This document shows positions 52,564 through 61,872 of a stretch of 64,000 nucleotides of DNA, piece by piece. The stretch comes from Paenibacillus sp. PastM-3 (GTDB lineage: Bacteria; Bacillota; Bacilli; Paenibacillales; Paenibacillaceae), in the NCBI RefSeq assembly GCF_029893965.1, contig NZ_JARXXP010000002.1, forward strand, positions 434,001 through 498,000. Reading direction: 5' to 3'. Position 1 is the first letter of the stretch. Each line of letters begins with the position of its first letter. A model generated the notes under the pieces. That model was not told the origin of the DNA, did not search any database, and saw nothing but the letters and a program-made list of their open reading frames with translations. Made by a program: the position numbers and the translations under genes.

Positions 52564-52680
52564 TTAGAAGGAAGGAATACGATAGCCTGGACGCCTCCTC
52601 TCTGGATAAGCCTCCTTCAGGAAAACTGCGGCCATATGTCATTTACAGTGAGTTAGAAGGAAGGACCGCAATAGCCTGAA
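52564..52680. repeat. Direct repeat pair, 89 bp apart
   Basis: TTAGAAGGAAGGA plus ATAGCCTG occurs at 52564-52589 and 52653-52678, with a 5-base variable middle. The interval is 89 bp. Located just upstream of the TerD-like gene. Confidence 0.6.
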
Positions 52681-52875
52681 GGTCAAGCATCCCGGATTCC
52701 GGTGAACCCGGCCGCTTGATGTGCTTATCATCGCATACGGGGAGGAGTGTAAACAGGGCAGAAGTATTACAACAATGGAAAATGCGGGAAAATGTTGTTC
52801 CTTACAGTATTTTTATAACTCCAAAAGCTGCTTCAGGAAACTTCCCAGGATGGCACAGACCGGATCAAACAAACG

Positions 52876-53060
52876 AAGTGGAAATCCGCCATCTATTTTC
52901 GGGGAAAACCACTGAATGAGGATAATAAGTGGAAAAAGGCTACTTAGTTCATCTCATTTTAGGTATACGGAGTGTTTGCGGCCCAAATAAGTAGCGATTT
53001 TCCACCTAATGCTTATAAATCTTGAGAAACTGCCGATCTAAGTAGCAATAATCCAACTAA
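52876..53060. repeat. Four-unit hairpin element, TTGGAAA class (copy 2)
   Basis: Units start at about 52875, 52926, 52988 and 53039 (spacing 51, 62, 51), with AAGTGGAAA in units 1-2 and TCCACCTAA / TCCAACTAA in units 3-4. Geometry is identical to the 38477 copy, and a GGAG...GGCCC centre is shared, while other linker bases have drifted. Elsewhere between 52681 and 53338 I see no gene or signal. Confidence 0.75.
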
Positions 53061-53338
53061 ATTGCTGGGACCCTCCGTTTTATCCGTAATTTTCCCTAAC
53101 TACTTAAAAAAATCAAATGGTAACCTGCCGCTTTTCCGGCACAGTATATTAACCGCCTAATGTCCTCCCGTCAAGAAAAAATTAGCGAATAAACGGAAGC
53201 GCAGGTAACTCCCTGTTAGAGTTCCTCAAAAAGAAGTAAATCAACAGTATTCGCAGCTTGGCCGCTTTTTTCAACGCCATCATCTTCCTGTACAATTGAT
53301 CCCGGAATGCTGATATATGACAGGAAAGGAGAACCCGC

Positions 53339-53578
53339 ATGCACAGAGTGGACAAAATCAGATTTACGCTCTTTTATGGTGAAACTCCTCCAGCAGACAG
53401 TTACGGCTACATGGAGCTCAACCGGGAGGGGAACATGATTGCGCTCTACACCAAAGACGGCGAAGAAATGGATATCTATGGCGGGCATGAATTCATCAGG
53501 GTAGGTACACTTGGCAGATTCAATGACCGGGATCGTGACAACTTCTATTCCTTATTAGAAGGGGATGGGGTAGGCTGA
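53339..53578 (+). CDS. Small uncharacterised protein
   Basis: 79 aa, soluble, ribosome site AAAGGAGAA. Contains FTLFYGETPPADSYGYMEL and ends EGDGVG. No family recognised. Followed by a terminator shared with the convergent SDR gene. The strong ribosome site and terminator support a real gene. Confidence 0.6.
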   Translation: MHRVDKIRFTLFYGETPPADSYGYMELNREGNMIALYTKDGEEMDIYGGHEFIRVGTLGRFNDRDRDNFYSLLEGDGVG

Positions 53579-53611
53579 GCGATCCGGCAGACCGGTAGCC
53601 TGCAGCACAAA

Positions 53612-53635
53612 AGGCCACCCCTCACGGGATGGCCT
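53612..53635. terminator. Bidirectional terminator
   Basis: AGGCCACCCC pairs with GGGATGGCCT (one mismatch) around a short loop, between convergent genes. Confidence 0.65.
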
Positions 53636-53659
53636 ATAACCCTATATCTGTACGATAAA

Positions 53660-54385
53660 TCAGAACGGATTCGTAGCAATAAAGCTTGCTGTCTTCACAT
53701 AGACACGCGGATTCAGCTTCAGCTGGTCGATAATGAACTCTGCGATATCCTCAGGCTGCACGAACTTCGCATCATTGTTTTCCTTGATCAGGTTCAGGTC
53801 AAGTGCAAGATCCGTTGCAATGGTGCTCGGAGTCAGGGCCGATACACGGATGTTGTTGCGGCGGACCTCCTGGGCCAGGGATTCGGTGAAGCCGATCACG
53901 GCGAACTTGGAGGCGCTGTATGCACTGGAAGTGGCTGCTCCGTTCAAACCGTTGGTGGAGGAGATGTTGATGATGTCTCCGGCATTCTTTTCAACAAGCT
54001 GCGGCAGTACGGCACGGGTTACATAATAGGTGCCCATCAGGTTGACGTCGATCATGCCCTTCCACTCTTCCGGGTCCATTTCCAGCAGTGTGCCAAACGT
54101 AGCAATCCCTGCGTTGTTAATCAGAATATCCGCAGCTCCCAATTCGTTCTTGATCGCTTCAACCGCTGCATCTACCTGTTCCTTGGAAGAAATATCAGCG
54201 ACGGCAAATGCGGCCTTTACTCCGTAGCCTTCAATCTCGGCAGCCAGTGCCTGCAGTGCAGCTTCACTTCTGGCCAGCAGACCGACGCTGACGCCCTCCT
54301 TGGCAAGCGCAACAGCTGTTGCCTTTCCGACTCCTCTTGCCGCTCCGGTTACAATTGCTACTTTTCCTTGCAATGATTGTGCCAT
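53660..54385 (-). CDS. FabG-like short-chain dehydrogenase/reductase
   Basis: 241 aa. TGAARGVGKATAVAL cofactor motif, NNAG, catalytic Ser in NISSTNG and YSASK. This is 3-ketoacyl-ACP-reductase-like, close to the YoxD-type stand-alone SDRs. It is not in a fatty-acid cluster, so the substrate is open. AGGAGCCAG precedes the ATG. Confidence 0.88.
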   Translation of the reverse strand: MAQSLQGKVAIVTGAARGVGKATAVALAKEGVSVGLLARSEAALQALAAEIEGYGVKAAFAVADISSKEQVDAAVEAIKNELGAADILINNAGIATFGTLLEMDPEEWKGMIDVNLMGTYYVTRAVLPQLVEKNAGDIINISSTNGLNGAATSSAYSASKFAVIGFTESLAQEVRRNNIRVSALTPSTIATDLALDLNLIKENNDAKFVQPEDIAEFIIDQLKLNPRVYVKTASFIATNPF

Positions 54386-54530
54386 GTAATCTGGCTCCTC
54401 TCCAATCTTTTTTTAAAATCCTTTTCTAGTATACTATGTCCGCACAACCATAGCTTAATGCTTCAGTTGATATTGACATCATAAATCTGTCATAAATACA
54501 TCTCTACAAATTTTATTTACCATTTTTTTA

Positions 54531-54582
54531 TTGACACTTCCTGCAAATCCATATATATTGTTCGATAATGAGAATCGTTATC
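54531..54582 (+). promoter_or_regulatory. SigA promoter with overlapping Fur box
   Basis: TTGACA 54531-54536, exactly 17 bp, then TATATT 54554-54559. A Fur box GATAATGAGAATCGTTATC (54564-54582) sits directly downstream of the -10, where bound Fur would block initiation. It controls the siderophore importer. Confidence 0.88.
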
Positions 54583-54624
54583 AAGTATAGCTAAATACAT
54601 TACATAAAGGATGGGGTCATACAA

Positions 54625-55722
54625 ATGAAACACATGAACACCGCACGAAGGTTTACTTTCAGAACGCTGCTTGCTCCGCTTGCGCTTACACTTGCGCTGG
54701 TAGGCTGCGGTAACAACAATGCATCAAACAACGCTGCTTCCCCTACTAATGCTGCGGCTACTACTGCACCGGCTGCTACAGAAGCACCTGCTGCTACAGA
54801 GGCCGTTCAATATCCGATTACAATCAAAACTGCACTGGGTGAAGCTGTAATTGAAAGCAAGCCTGAGCGTATTGTTACTATTCAATGGGCCAACCACGAC
54901 GTTGCACTTGCACTGGGCGTTGTTCCTGTAGGCTTCTCTGCTGCGAACTTCGGTGTTCAGGACGGCAGCGGGCTGCTTCCTTGGACCAAGGAGAAGCTGG
55001 ATGAGCTGGGCGTAACCGATCCTAACGTATTCCAGGATACAGACGGCCTTGATTTTGAGGCGATTTCCGATGCAGACCCGGATGTCATTCTTGCCGCTTA
55101 CTCCGGTATCACACAGGAAGACTACGATACCCTGAGCCAGATTGCTCCGGTTGTCGCTTACCCGACTTCCCCCTGGACAACCACATGGCGCGAGCAGGTT
55201 CTGCTTAATGCAGAAGGCATGGGCATGAAGGCGGAAGGCGAACAGCTGATCAAGGACACTGAAGCTATGGTAAAAGAAAAAGTGGCTGCCTATCCGCAGA
55301 TTGCCGGCAAGAAAGTGGTATGGGTGAACTTCTCCGCTGACGACCTGTCCCAGCTGCACATCTATGCGCCGATTGATTCCCGTGTTTCCTTCCTGTACGA
55401 GCTGGGAATGGAATACCCTGAGAGCATCACATCCCAGATTACCGATCCTACCAGCTACTCTTTGAGCCTGAGTGCCGAGAATGTTGAAGCCCTGAATGAC
55501 GCGGATCTGATCGTCGGCTACGGCAATGACGAATTGCTGAAAGCCCTCCAGGCCGATTCCCTGCTGGGTAAAATCCCGGCTATCGAGCGCGGATCTGTTG
55601 CCTTCATTGACAGCGACACACCACTGGTAGCTGCCGGAACGCCTAACCCGCTGTCCATCGCCTACACCATTGATGAGTATCTGGCTTTGATCGGCGGAGC
55701 TATCGACAAAATTAATGAATAG
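54625..55722 (+). CDS. Iron-siderophore-binding lipoprotein
   Basis: 365 aa. Lipobox ALVGC (Cys28), Asn/Ala/Thr linker, then a FecB/FeuA-type type III binding fold with PERIVTIQWANHDVALALGV and a single long linker helix. First gene of a four-gene, Fur-controlled importer; ribosome site AAAGGATGGGG. Ferri-siderophore specificity not readable. Confidence 0.92.
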   Translation: MKHMNTARRFTFRTLLAPLALTLALVGCGNNNASNNAASPTNAAATTAPAATEAPAATEAVQYPITIKTALGEAVIESKPERIVTIQWANHDVALALGVVPVGFSAANFGVQDGSGLLPWTKEKLDELGVTDPNVFQDTDGLDFEAISDADPDVILAAYSGITQEDYDTLSQIAPVVAYPTSPWTTTWREQVLLNAEGMGMKAEGEQLIKDTEAMVKEKVAAYPQIAGKKVVWVNFSADDLSQLHIYAPIDSRVSFLYELGMEYPESITSQITDPTSYSLSLSAENVEALNDADLIVGYGNDELLKALQADSLLGKIPAIERGSVAFIDSDTPLVAAGTPNPLSIAYTIDEYLALIGGAIDKINE

Positions 55723-56755
55723 TTCTGCGACTTCCGAACAAAAACAGCCTGCCGCGCATACACCGCGCAATTTTATACTGGTTCTGGTCATCTGCATTAT
55801 CCTTCTTGGTATATGCGTGATTGCTTCGCTGGCCTTGGGTTCGCGGGTGACCAGTTTCCGGGAGCTGATGGACGGGTTATTCCATCCGGATGTGCAGTCC
55901 TTCGGGGCTAACGTAGTCCGCAAACGGATTTCCCGCACCGTGTTCAGCTTAATGTGCGGAGCGGCGCTCGGCGTGTCCGGAGCGCTTATGCAATCGGTCA
56001 CCCGCAATCCTATTGCGGACCCGAGTATACTTGGAGTCAATACCGGCGCCGCCCTGTTTGTGGTGTGCGGGATTGCTTTCCTGAACATAAGCTCAGCCAG
56101 CCAATATATTTGGCTGGCTTTGGCCGGAGCTGCGCTGACTGCAGTGTTCGTATTCGGAATCGGTTCAATGGGGCGTGGCGGAGCCACCCCCATTAAGCTC
56201 GTTCTGGCGGGCGCTGCCACCAGCGCAGCCCTTTCCTCTTTGGTCACTGCCATTATGATTCCGCGTTCCTATGTCATGGATAAATTCAGGTTCTGGCAGG
56301 TGGGCAGCGTCGGTTCAGGAAGCTGGGATAATATCTCCACCTTCCTCCCTTTTCTGATCGCCGGGATGCTGATCGCTGTGCTGACAGCCCCTGCGCTTAA
56401 TGCGCTGGCTCTGGGGGATGATGTGGCCACCGGTCTGGGCGTGAAGACGGGCTTCCTGCGGTTTATTTCCGCTTTTGCCGGTGTTATCCTGTGCGGTGCG
56501 ACAACTGCACTTGCGGGTCCTATCGGCTTCATCGGGCTGCTCGCCACTCATGTGATCCGTCTGATTCTTGGCCCTGATCTGCGTTTTGTCATTCCCATGT
56601 CCGCGATTGCGGGCGCTATTATTCTAACCGTAGCCGATGTCGGCGGCAGGCTGCTGGGCAGTCCCGGAGAGCTTGAAGTCGGTGTAGTGACAGCGTTTAT
56701 CGGAGCACCGATATTAATCCTATTAGCTATGAGATCGAAAGTGCGGTCCTTATGA
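55715..56755 (+). CDS. Iron-siderophore ABC permease (FecCD family)
   Basis: 346 aa, about ten spans. Family motifs are GVSGALMQSVTRNPIADPSILGVNTGA and PIGFIGLLATHVIRLILGPD. Overlaps the binding-protein gene by 8 nt and the next permease by 4, giving tight translational coupling. Confidence 0.93.
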   Translation: MNSSATSEQKQPAAHTPRNFILVLVICIILLGICVIASLALGSRVTSFRELMDGLFHPDVQSFGANVVRKRISRTVFSLMCGAALGVSGALMQSVTRNPIADPSILGVNTGAALFVVCGIAFLNISSASQYIWLALAGAALTAVFVFGIGSMGRGGATPIKLVLAGAATSAALSSLVTAIMIPRSYVMDKFRFWQVGSVGSGSWDNISTFLPFLIAGMLIAVLTAPALNALALGDDVATGLGVKTGFLRFISAFAGVILCGATTALAGPIGFIGLLATHVIRLILGPDLRFVIPMSAIAGAIILTVADVGGRLLGSPGELEVGVVTAFIGAPILILLAMRSKVRSL

Positions 56756-57789
56756 CAAATCATCCTACTTCAATTGAATTCATTATGGCAGGCAGGCGGC
56801 TCAGACGCCGCCGCTGGATACTGGCTACAGGCCTCCTTGCTGTACTGGCCTGCTCGCTTTGCATCGCTATGCTGCTGCTGGGGAACACCATCTATCCGCT
56901 CTCGAAGGTTCTCCGGGCGCTGTCCGGAGAGCAGCTCAAGGGCGTATCCTTTGCGGTCAATACGATCCGCCTGCCGCGTATGCTGGCCGGCCTCTTTGCA
57001 GGATTTGCTTTTGGTGTCGCCGGTTATACCTTTCAGACCATGCTGCGTAACCCGCTAGCTAACCCCAATGTCATCGGCATTACGTCGGGTTCCAGTGCAG
57101 CAGCCGTGTTCTGCATCGTTATCCTGCATGCTAACGGGGCTGTGGTCTCTTTTGCCGCAGTCATTGCCGGTCTGGCTACCGTCATTCTGATCTATTTCCT
57201 GTCACGGGGAAGAGCCTTCTCGATCGGCCGGCTGATCCTGGTCGGGATTGGCATACAGGCGATGCTGGATGCGGTCATTTCCTATCTCCTGCTGATCAGC
57301 TCCGAGAAGGATGTGCCTACCGCAATCCGCTGGCTGACCGGCAGTCTCAACGGCTCGCAGATGAGCGAGCTTCCTCCGCTGGTCATTACCGTATTGATCT
57401 GCGCGCCTATCATTGCCCTGCTGGGCAAGCATCTGGACATATTGGAGCTCGGGGAGCAATCGGCGTCTTCGCTGGGTGTTCATACCGACAAGACGAGAAT
57501 CCTGCTTATCGTAAGCTCAGTCTGTATGATAGCTATTGCTACCGCTACAACAGGCCCGATTGCTTTTGTCTCCTTCCTTGCCGGACCGATAGCCAAAAGA
57601 CTGGTCGGTGTCGGCTTCTCCGGCGTGATCCCGGCAGGGCTTGTCGGCGTTGTTCTGGTTCTGGCTGCGGATCTGATCGGACAGTTTGCCTTCGTTACCA
57701 GGTTCCCGGTCGGTGTTATTACCGGGCTGCTCGGAGCGCCATATCTGATTTACCTGCTGATCCAGATGAACCGGAAGGGAGAACTATAA
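56752..57789 (+). CDS. Iron-siderophore ABC permease (FecCD family)
   Basis: 345 aa, about ten spans, second half of a heterodimeric channel. Motifs GVAGYTFQTMLRNPLANPNVIGITSGSS and PIAFVSFLAGPIAKRLVG. Its last base is the first of the ATPase ATG. Confidence 0.93.
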   Translation: MTNHPTSIEFIMAGRRLRRRRWILATGLLAVLACSLCIAMLLLGNTIYPLSKVLRALSGEQLKGVSFAVNTIRLPRMLAGLFAGFAFGVAGYTFQTMLRNPLANPNVIGITSGSSAAAVFCIVILHANGAVVSFAAVIAGLATVILIYFLSRGRAFSIGRLILVGIGIQAMLDAVISYLLLISSEKDVPTAIRWLTGSLNGSQMSELPPLVITVLICAPIIALLGKHLDILELGEQSASSLGVHTDKTRILLIVSSVCMIAIATATTGPIAFVSFLAGPIAKRLVGVGFSGVIPAGLVGVVLVLAADLIGQFAFVTRFPVGVITGLLGAPYLIYLLIQMNRKGEL

Positions 57790-58604
57790 TGAATCAGGCG
57801 CATACTTTTCAAGTCGAACGCCTCGTAGCAGGCTATGAGAATAAAACGGTCATCCAGGATGTCAGCCTTGTGCTGCCGAGCAGCAAGATCAGCGTCATTA
57901 TCGGCTCGAACGGCTGCGGCAAGTCAACGCTCCTGAAAACGATGGCCCGGTTAATCAAGCCTTCCTCCGGTGCCATTACAATTGACGGAAAGCCGCTTGC
58001 CAAAATCGCCTCTAAACCCTTGGCCCGCATAGTTGGAATGCTGCCGCAATCACCGATTGTTCCGGAAGGTATCACCGTCGCCGATCTGGTTGGCCGGGGA
58101 AGATTCCCGCACCAGTCGCTGTTCGGCGGATGGAGTAAAAAGGACTATGAGGCCGTGGCCGAAGCAATGGAAATTATGAAGATTACGGAATTCGCCAATC
58201 ATCATATTGATGAGCTGTCCGGCGGCCAGCGCCAGCGCGTCTGGATCGCAATGGCACTGGCGCAGCAGACGGATATCCTGTTCCTCGATGAACCGACAAC
58301 GTTCCTCGACATCACCTACCAGATCGAGATTCTGGACCTGCTGACCGACCTGAACCGCAAGCACGGCACTACCATTGTAATGGTGCTGCATGATATTAAC
58401 CTGTCTGCGCGGTACGCCGACCATATCTTTGCCCTTCATTCAGGCAGGCTGGTCGCTGAAGGCATGCCGGATAAAGTCATTACAAGCACTCTGGTTAAGG
58501 ACATCTTCGGACTGGACTGTACGGTCATCAAGGACCCGGTTGCCGGTTCCCCGATGATTGTACCGAAGGGCCGCTATCATACGGATTATGTGCCTGTTCC
58601 TTAG
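57789..58604 (+). CDS. Iron-siderophore ABC ATPase (FecE/FepC-like)
   Basis: 271 aa. Walker A GSNGCGKSTL, Q-loop near GMLPQSP, signature LSGGQRQRVWIAMAL, Walker B ILFLDEPTTFLD, switch His in VLHDINLSARYADH. Energises the importer encoded just upstream. Confidence 0.95.
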   Translation: MNQAHTFQVERLVAGYENKTVIQDVSLVLPSSKISVIIGSNGCGKSTLLKTMARLIKPSSGAITIDGKPLAKIASKPLARIVGMLPQSPIVPEGITVADLVGRGRFPHQSLFGGWSKKDYEAVAEAMEIMKITEFANHHIDELSGGQRQRVWIAMALAQQTDILFLDEPTTFLDITYQIEILDLLTDLNRKHGTTIVMVLHDINLSARYADHIFALHSGRLVAEGMPDKVITSTLVKDIFGLDCTVIKDPVAGSPMIVPKGRYHTDYVPVP

Positions 58605-58628
58605 CGGAATGAGCATGGTTCACTACAA

Positions 58629-58658
58629 AAAAACCACCCCGGTTAACGGAGTGGTTTT
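58629..58658. terminator. Bidirectional intrinsic terminator
   Basis: AAACCACCCCG pairs with CGGAGTGGTTT around TTAA, with A-run and T-run flanks, between the iron importer and the convergent amino-acid permease. Confidence 0.8.
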
Positions 58659-58672
58659 TATTTGCGTTAAGG

Positions 58673-60058
58673 CTAGATATGATTGCCCGCCTCGGTATTG
58701 ATATTCATCTCCTGGCTGCTCTTCTGCTTTCTGCTTCTAACCGAATACAGGACGAACAGGAGGATGAACCAGAGCGGAGTGAACAGCAGTGCCGGACGGG
58801 TCTCCTCGGCAATCAGCATAATGACCAGAATCGCCGCGAACAGCGCCAGAACAATATAGTTTACAGCCGGAGTAAACGGTGCCTTGAACTTGGAGGCAGC
58901 CTGCAGATCCGGGCGGTTCTTCTTATATTTAATGTGGCATACCAGTACAACGCCCCACACCCAGATGAAGCAGATAGCGCTGACTGTGGTTACGATACCG
59001 AAGGCCTGCTCGGGAACCAGCTTGCTCAGCAGCGCTCCTGCCGAGATTACCAGCGTAGACACGAACAGCGAGTTGGCAGGTACATGGTTTTTGTTCAGCT
59101 TGCCGAACTCGCCGGAGGCCTGATCCTTGCGGCTCAGATTATAGAGAATCCGGCTGGTCGAGAACATCCCGCTGTTGCAGGCTGACGCGGCCGAGGTTAA
59201 TACGACGAAGTTGATCATTCCCGCAGCAATCGGAATGCCCACCAGACTGAAGGTTCTGACAAACGGGCTTTCAGCGGGACTAAGCTGAGTCCACGGGTTA
59301 ACACACAGCAGGACGAACAGCGCGCCCACGTAGAAGAACAGAATCCGCAGCGGGATTTTGTTGATGGCTGATGGGATATTTTTTTCAGGATCAGCCGTTT
59401 CTGCCGCTGACACCCCTACGAGCTCTACACCGACATAAGCGAATACGACCATCTGGAAGGAGAACAGGAAGCCTGTAATTCCGTTCGGGAATACCCCGCC
59501 GTGCTGCCACAGATTGCGGACCGTAACTGCTCCTGCATCTGTTTTGAAGCCCAGGACGAGCAGTACAATTCCAAGCCCGATCAGGGCAAGAATCGTAACC
59601 ACCTTGATTAGTGCGAACCAGAACTCCAGCTCGCCGAAGCTTTTGACGGTCAGCAGGTTAAGTCCCAGCAGAATAATCAGACAGATCACTGCCGGAACCC
59701 ACTGCGGAATATCAAACCAGTACTGCACGTAAACGCCCACCGCAATGACATCGGCCATCGCCGTCATAATCCAGCAGAACCAGTACGTCCATCCTGTAAC
59801 AAAAGCGGCCTTTGGCCCTAAATAATCTTCAGCGATATCTGTAAAGGACTGGTACCCCGCCTTAGACAGCAGCAGCTCTCCCAGTGCCCTCATGACAAAA
59901 AATACAGCGATCCCTACAATCAGATAAGTGAACATGATCGACGGCCCTGCCTTTTCAATCGCCCGCCCTGATCCCAGGAATAATCCTGTTCCAATCGTTC
60001 CTCCAATTGCAATTAACTGAACGTGCCGGTTGGCCAGCTCTCTCTTTAACTCTGCCAT
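58673..60058 (-). CDS. cycA: Glycine/D-alanine/D-serine permease (CycA-like)
   Basis: 461 aa from ATG 60058 (AAGGGGGAAA); upstream codons belong to the riboswitch terminator. Twelve spans. It tracks E. coli CycA closely: RHVQLIAIGGTIGTGLFLGS, FFVMRALGELLLS, FTGWTYWFCW-type AFVTGWTYWFCW, VELVGVSAAETADPE and NFVVLTSAASACNSG. A proton-coupled importer of small neutral amino acids. The glycine riboswitch upstream independently supports glycine/alanine as substrate. Confidence 0.9.
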   Translation of the reverse strand: MAELKRELANRHVQLIAIGGTIGTGLFLGSGRAIEKAGPSIMFTYLIVGIAVFFVMRALGELLLSKAGYQSFTDIAEDYLGPKAAFVTGWTYWFCWIMTAMADVIAVGVYVQYWFDIPQWVPAVICLIILLGLNLLTVKSFGELEFWFALIKVVTILALIGLGIVLLVLGFKTDAGAVTVRNLWQHGGVFPNGITGFLFSFQMVVFAYVGVELVGVSAAETADPEKNIPSAINKIPLRILFFYVGALFVLLCVNPWTQLSPAESPFVRTFSLVGIPIAAGMINFVVLTSAASACNSGMFSTSRILYNLSRKDQASGEFGKLNKNHVPANSLFVSTLVISAGALLSKLVPEQAFGIVTTVSAICFIWVWGVVLVCHIKYKKNRPDLQAASKFKAPFTPAVNYIVLALFAAILVIMLIAEETRPALLFTPLWFILLFVLYSVRSRKQKSSQEMNINTEAGNHI

Positions 60059-60105
60059 GCCTGTTTCCCCCTTATGATTACAGCCTGTTGCTGCCAATAA
60101 AAAAA

Positions 60106-60131
60106 GAGACTGGATAATATCATCCAATCTC
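60106..60131 (-). terminator. Riboswitch-controlled terminator before cycA
   Basis: The minus strand gives GAGATTGGAT...ATCCAGTCTC followed by TTTTTTT, between aptamer and cycA ribosome site: the expression platform. Confidence 0.82.
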
Positions 60132-60204
60132 CCGGCTCATAAGAATATCAAACACTATCCGCCCTGCGGGCAGCAGCCCGCAAGGCAGATAAATATTCAG
60201 TACT

Positions 60205-60270
60205 CTTCTGTCCTTTTGCCTGAGATTGTGAACCCTTCGGCGCTGCGGTAGCCCGCAGTCTCTCCAGAAG
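60205..60270 (-). promoter_or_regulatory. Glycine riboswitch (single aptamer)
   Basis: On the minus strand P1 is CTTCTG (60270-60265) with CAGAAG (60210-60205). Inside are the class landmarks GGAGAGACTG, GCGCCGAAGGG and ATCTCAGGCAAAAGGACAG. Only one full aptamer is seen; a strong GC hairpin (TGCGGGC/GCCCGCA near 60160-60185) follows where a second aptamer would be. Controls cycA through the downstream terminator. Confidence 0.92.
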
Positions 60271-60424
60271 CTGCTCCTGCTATAGTGTGATCCATAGCAT
60301 TCATAGCCTGTAGCATATTAAGTTGGTGAAGCGTTAATGCATTTTAATATTCTAACATATTACTCGCGATGTGAGTATTAGAGCTGTGAAAAAAGTCTCA
60401 TTGCAATTTTATACTTACGTTCGC

Positions 60425-61636
60425 CTAACCCTGTACCTGCTCCTCCTCGGCCTTTCCGTAAAACTTGAGAAAAACAATGATACCGATCAGCGCTACAACG
60501 ATGCCCGACCAGAAGAACCACACTTGGACTCCATACCGGTCGGCAACCGGCCCGGCCAGGGCCAGCCCGATGGGAGAAGACAGCATGCCAATGCTGGAAA
60601 CGAGCGAAATGACACGCCCTAACGTTTCCGGCTCGTAAGCCTTCTGGATCATGGCCATATAGGGCCCGTTGAACAGCGGGGCAGCAGCACCCATGAAGAA
60701 CGACAGTACGGCAAAGGCTACGAAGGCTCCGCTGCCGACAACTCCGCTTAGCAGGCAGGTCAGGCCGATAATAACAAGGCTGACGCTCATATAGGTGGAG
60801 TCGCGCCATTTGGAGGACAATACCGACAGCAGCACGCCGCCGGCGATCATGCCGAAGCCGAATACCGCCTCTATTACACTCGCGCTGTATCCGCCCCGGC
60901 CGAAATGCTCCAGCGTCATCAGCGGGAACAGCATGGCCAGTGGCATAAAGACAACACTGAAGCCGGCCATGGCTATTGTAATAAATACAATCGGCTTGGC
61001 GGAAACAAAGGTCCGCCAGCCGAGAATGAACTCCTGCCGGAAAGACGGTGCCTGCACCACCTCCGGCTTCGGCTGATGAATCTTCACCATCAGCAGCATG
61101 ACGTTGGCGATCAGTGCACCCGCCACATCAAGCAGCAGCACTGTTCCCAGCGATGTAGCCGAGTATACGGCAATCCCCAGCGCGGGTCCCAGTATACTGG
61201 AAGCTGAGAAGACCATCTGCTGCCAGCCCGCTACCCGGGTCAGCTGATCCTCCGGGGCAATCAGCGGGACAGCAGCCTGGAACGACGGCGCGTGGAACGA
61301 GGAGGCCACGGAGCGGATGAACAGCACGACATATACGACCCACAGGCTCGGGTCGCCCCACAGGTAATAAGCGCCCAGGATCAGGCTGGTGACAGCAATC
61401 ATGCTGTCGGAGATAATCATGGTCAGCTTGCGGTTCCAGCGGTCCAGCCACACGCCGATGAACGGCCCTAGAATCGCTTGCGGCAGGAAGCCTACGAGTC
61501 CGGCAATCATCAGTACCGAGGCTGACCCGGTGGTTTCCGTCAGGTGCCAGATAATCGAGAACTGCACCATCGATGAAGTCAGAATCGAGAAGATCTGACC
61601 GCTGAAGATGAAGGCGAATGTCCTTTTCCAGTGCAT
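60425..61636 (-). CDS. Mef-like major facilitator (macrolide-type) exporter
   Basis: 403 aa, twelve spans. It aligns by eye with macrolide exporter Mef(A): N-terminal WKRTFAFIFSGQIFSILTSSMVQFSIIWHLTE.TGSA, GFLPQAILGPFIGVWLDRWNRK (motif A), VVLFIRSVASSFHAPSFQAAVPLI and MLSSPIGLALAGPVADRYGV. Proton-driven efflux from the membrane is expected. It sits behind a leader with an RLR-type peptide and attenuator, the control used for mef and several erm genes. The drug itself is inferred. Confidence 0.82.
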   Translation of the reverse strand: MHWKRTFAFIFSGQIFSILTSSMVQFSIIWHLTETTGSASVLMIAGLVGFLPQAILGPFIGVWLDRWNRKLTMIISDSMIAVTSLILGAYYLWGDPSLWVVYVVLFIRSVASSFHAPSFQAAVPLIAPEDQLTRVAGWQQMVFSASSILGPALGIAVYSATSLGTVLLLDVAGALIANVMLLMVKIHQPKPEVVQAPSFRQEFILGWRTFVSAKPIVFITIAMAGFSVVFMPLAMLFPLMTLEHFGRGGYSASVIEAVFGFGMIAGGVLLSVLSSKWRDSTYMSVSLVIIGLTCLLSGVVGSGAFVAFAVLSFFMGAAAPLFNGPYMAMIQKAYEPETLGRVISLVSSIGMLSSPIGLALAGPVADRYGVQVWFFWSGIVVALIGIIVFLKFYGKAEEEQVQG

Positions 61637-61701
61637 AAGTTATGCCCCCTTAATAAGTTGAGTTATTTCGTTTCGCACACTAAAATCTCCCGTAAAAAAA
61701 A

Positions 61702-61730
61702 CAGACCCAAGTCCAGTGGGCTTGAGTCTG
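61702..61730 (-). terminator. Attenuator terminator of the Mef-like gene
   Basis: CAGACTCAAG pairs with CTTGGGTCTG (one wobble) around a 9-nt loop, then TTTTTTTT, 66 nt before the exporter ATG and inside its own leader. Its AAGCCCAC (61716-61723) can pair instead with GTGGGCTT upstream. Confidence 0.85.
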
Positions 61731-61834
61731 CTTGCTTGACGTGTCAGAACTAGGCATAGCCAAATAAGGCATTGCCGGATAACCGTGCGGTTCGCGGTCT
61801 ATGTCCCATACGTAATAAAACAAGCATCTCAAAA

Positions 61835-61842
61835 AAGCCCAC
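61835..61842 (-). promoter_or_regulatory. Antiterminator strand of the attenuator
   Basis: GTGGGCTT on the minus strand is an exact 8-nt complement of the left arm and loop of the terminator at 61716-61723. It can also be masked by a local CACC/GGTG hairpin and by CCCA near 61866. Competing folds are predicted, not tested. Confidence 0.6.
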
Positions 61843-61872
61843 CTTACCGGTGAAACAAGCTCCTCTGGGTAC

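Noticed and set aside
52716..52919. 67-codon plus-strand ORF in the gap after the TerD-like gene
   Set aside because: No ribosome site; its end lies in the hairpin repeat, and no family is recognisable.
54724..56253. 509-codon minus-strand frame across the iron importer genes
   Set aside because: It runs antisense through two well-supported genes, with no family resemblance and no start signal.
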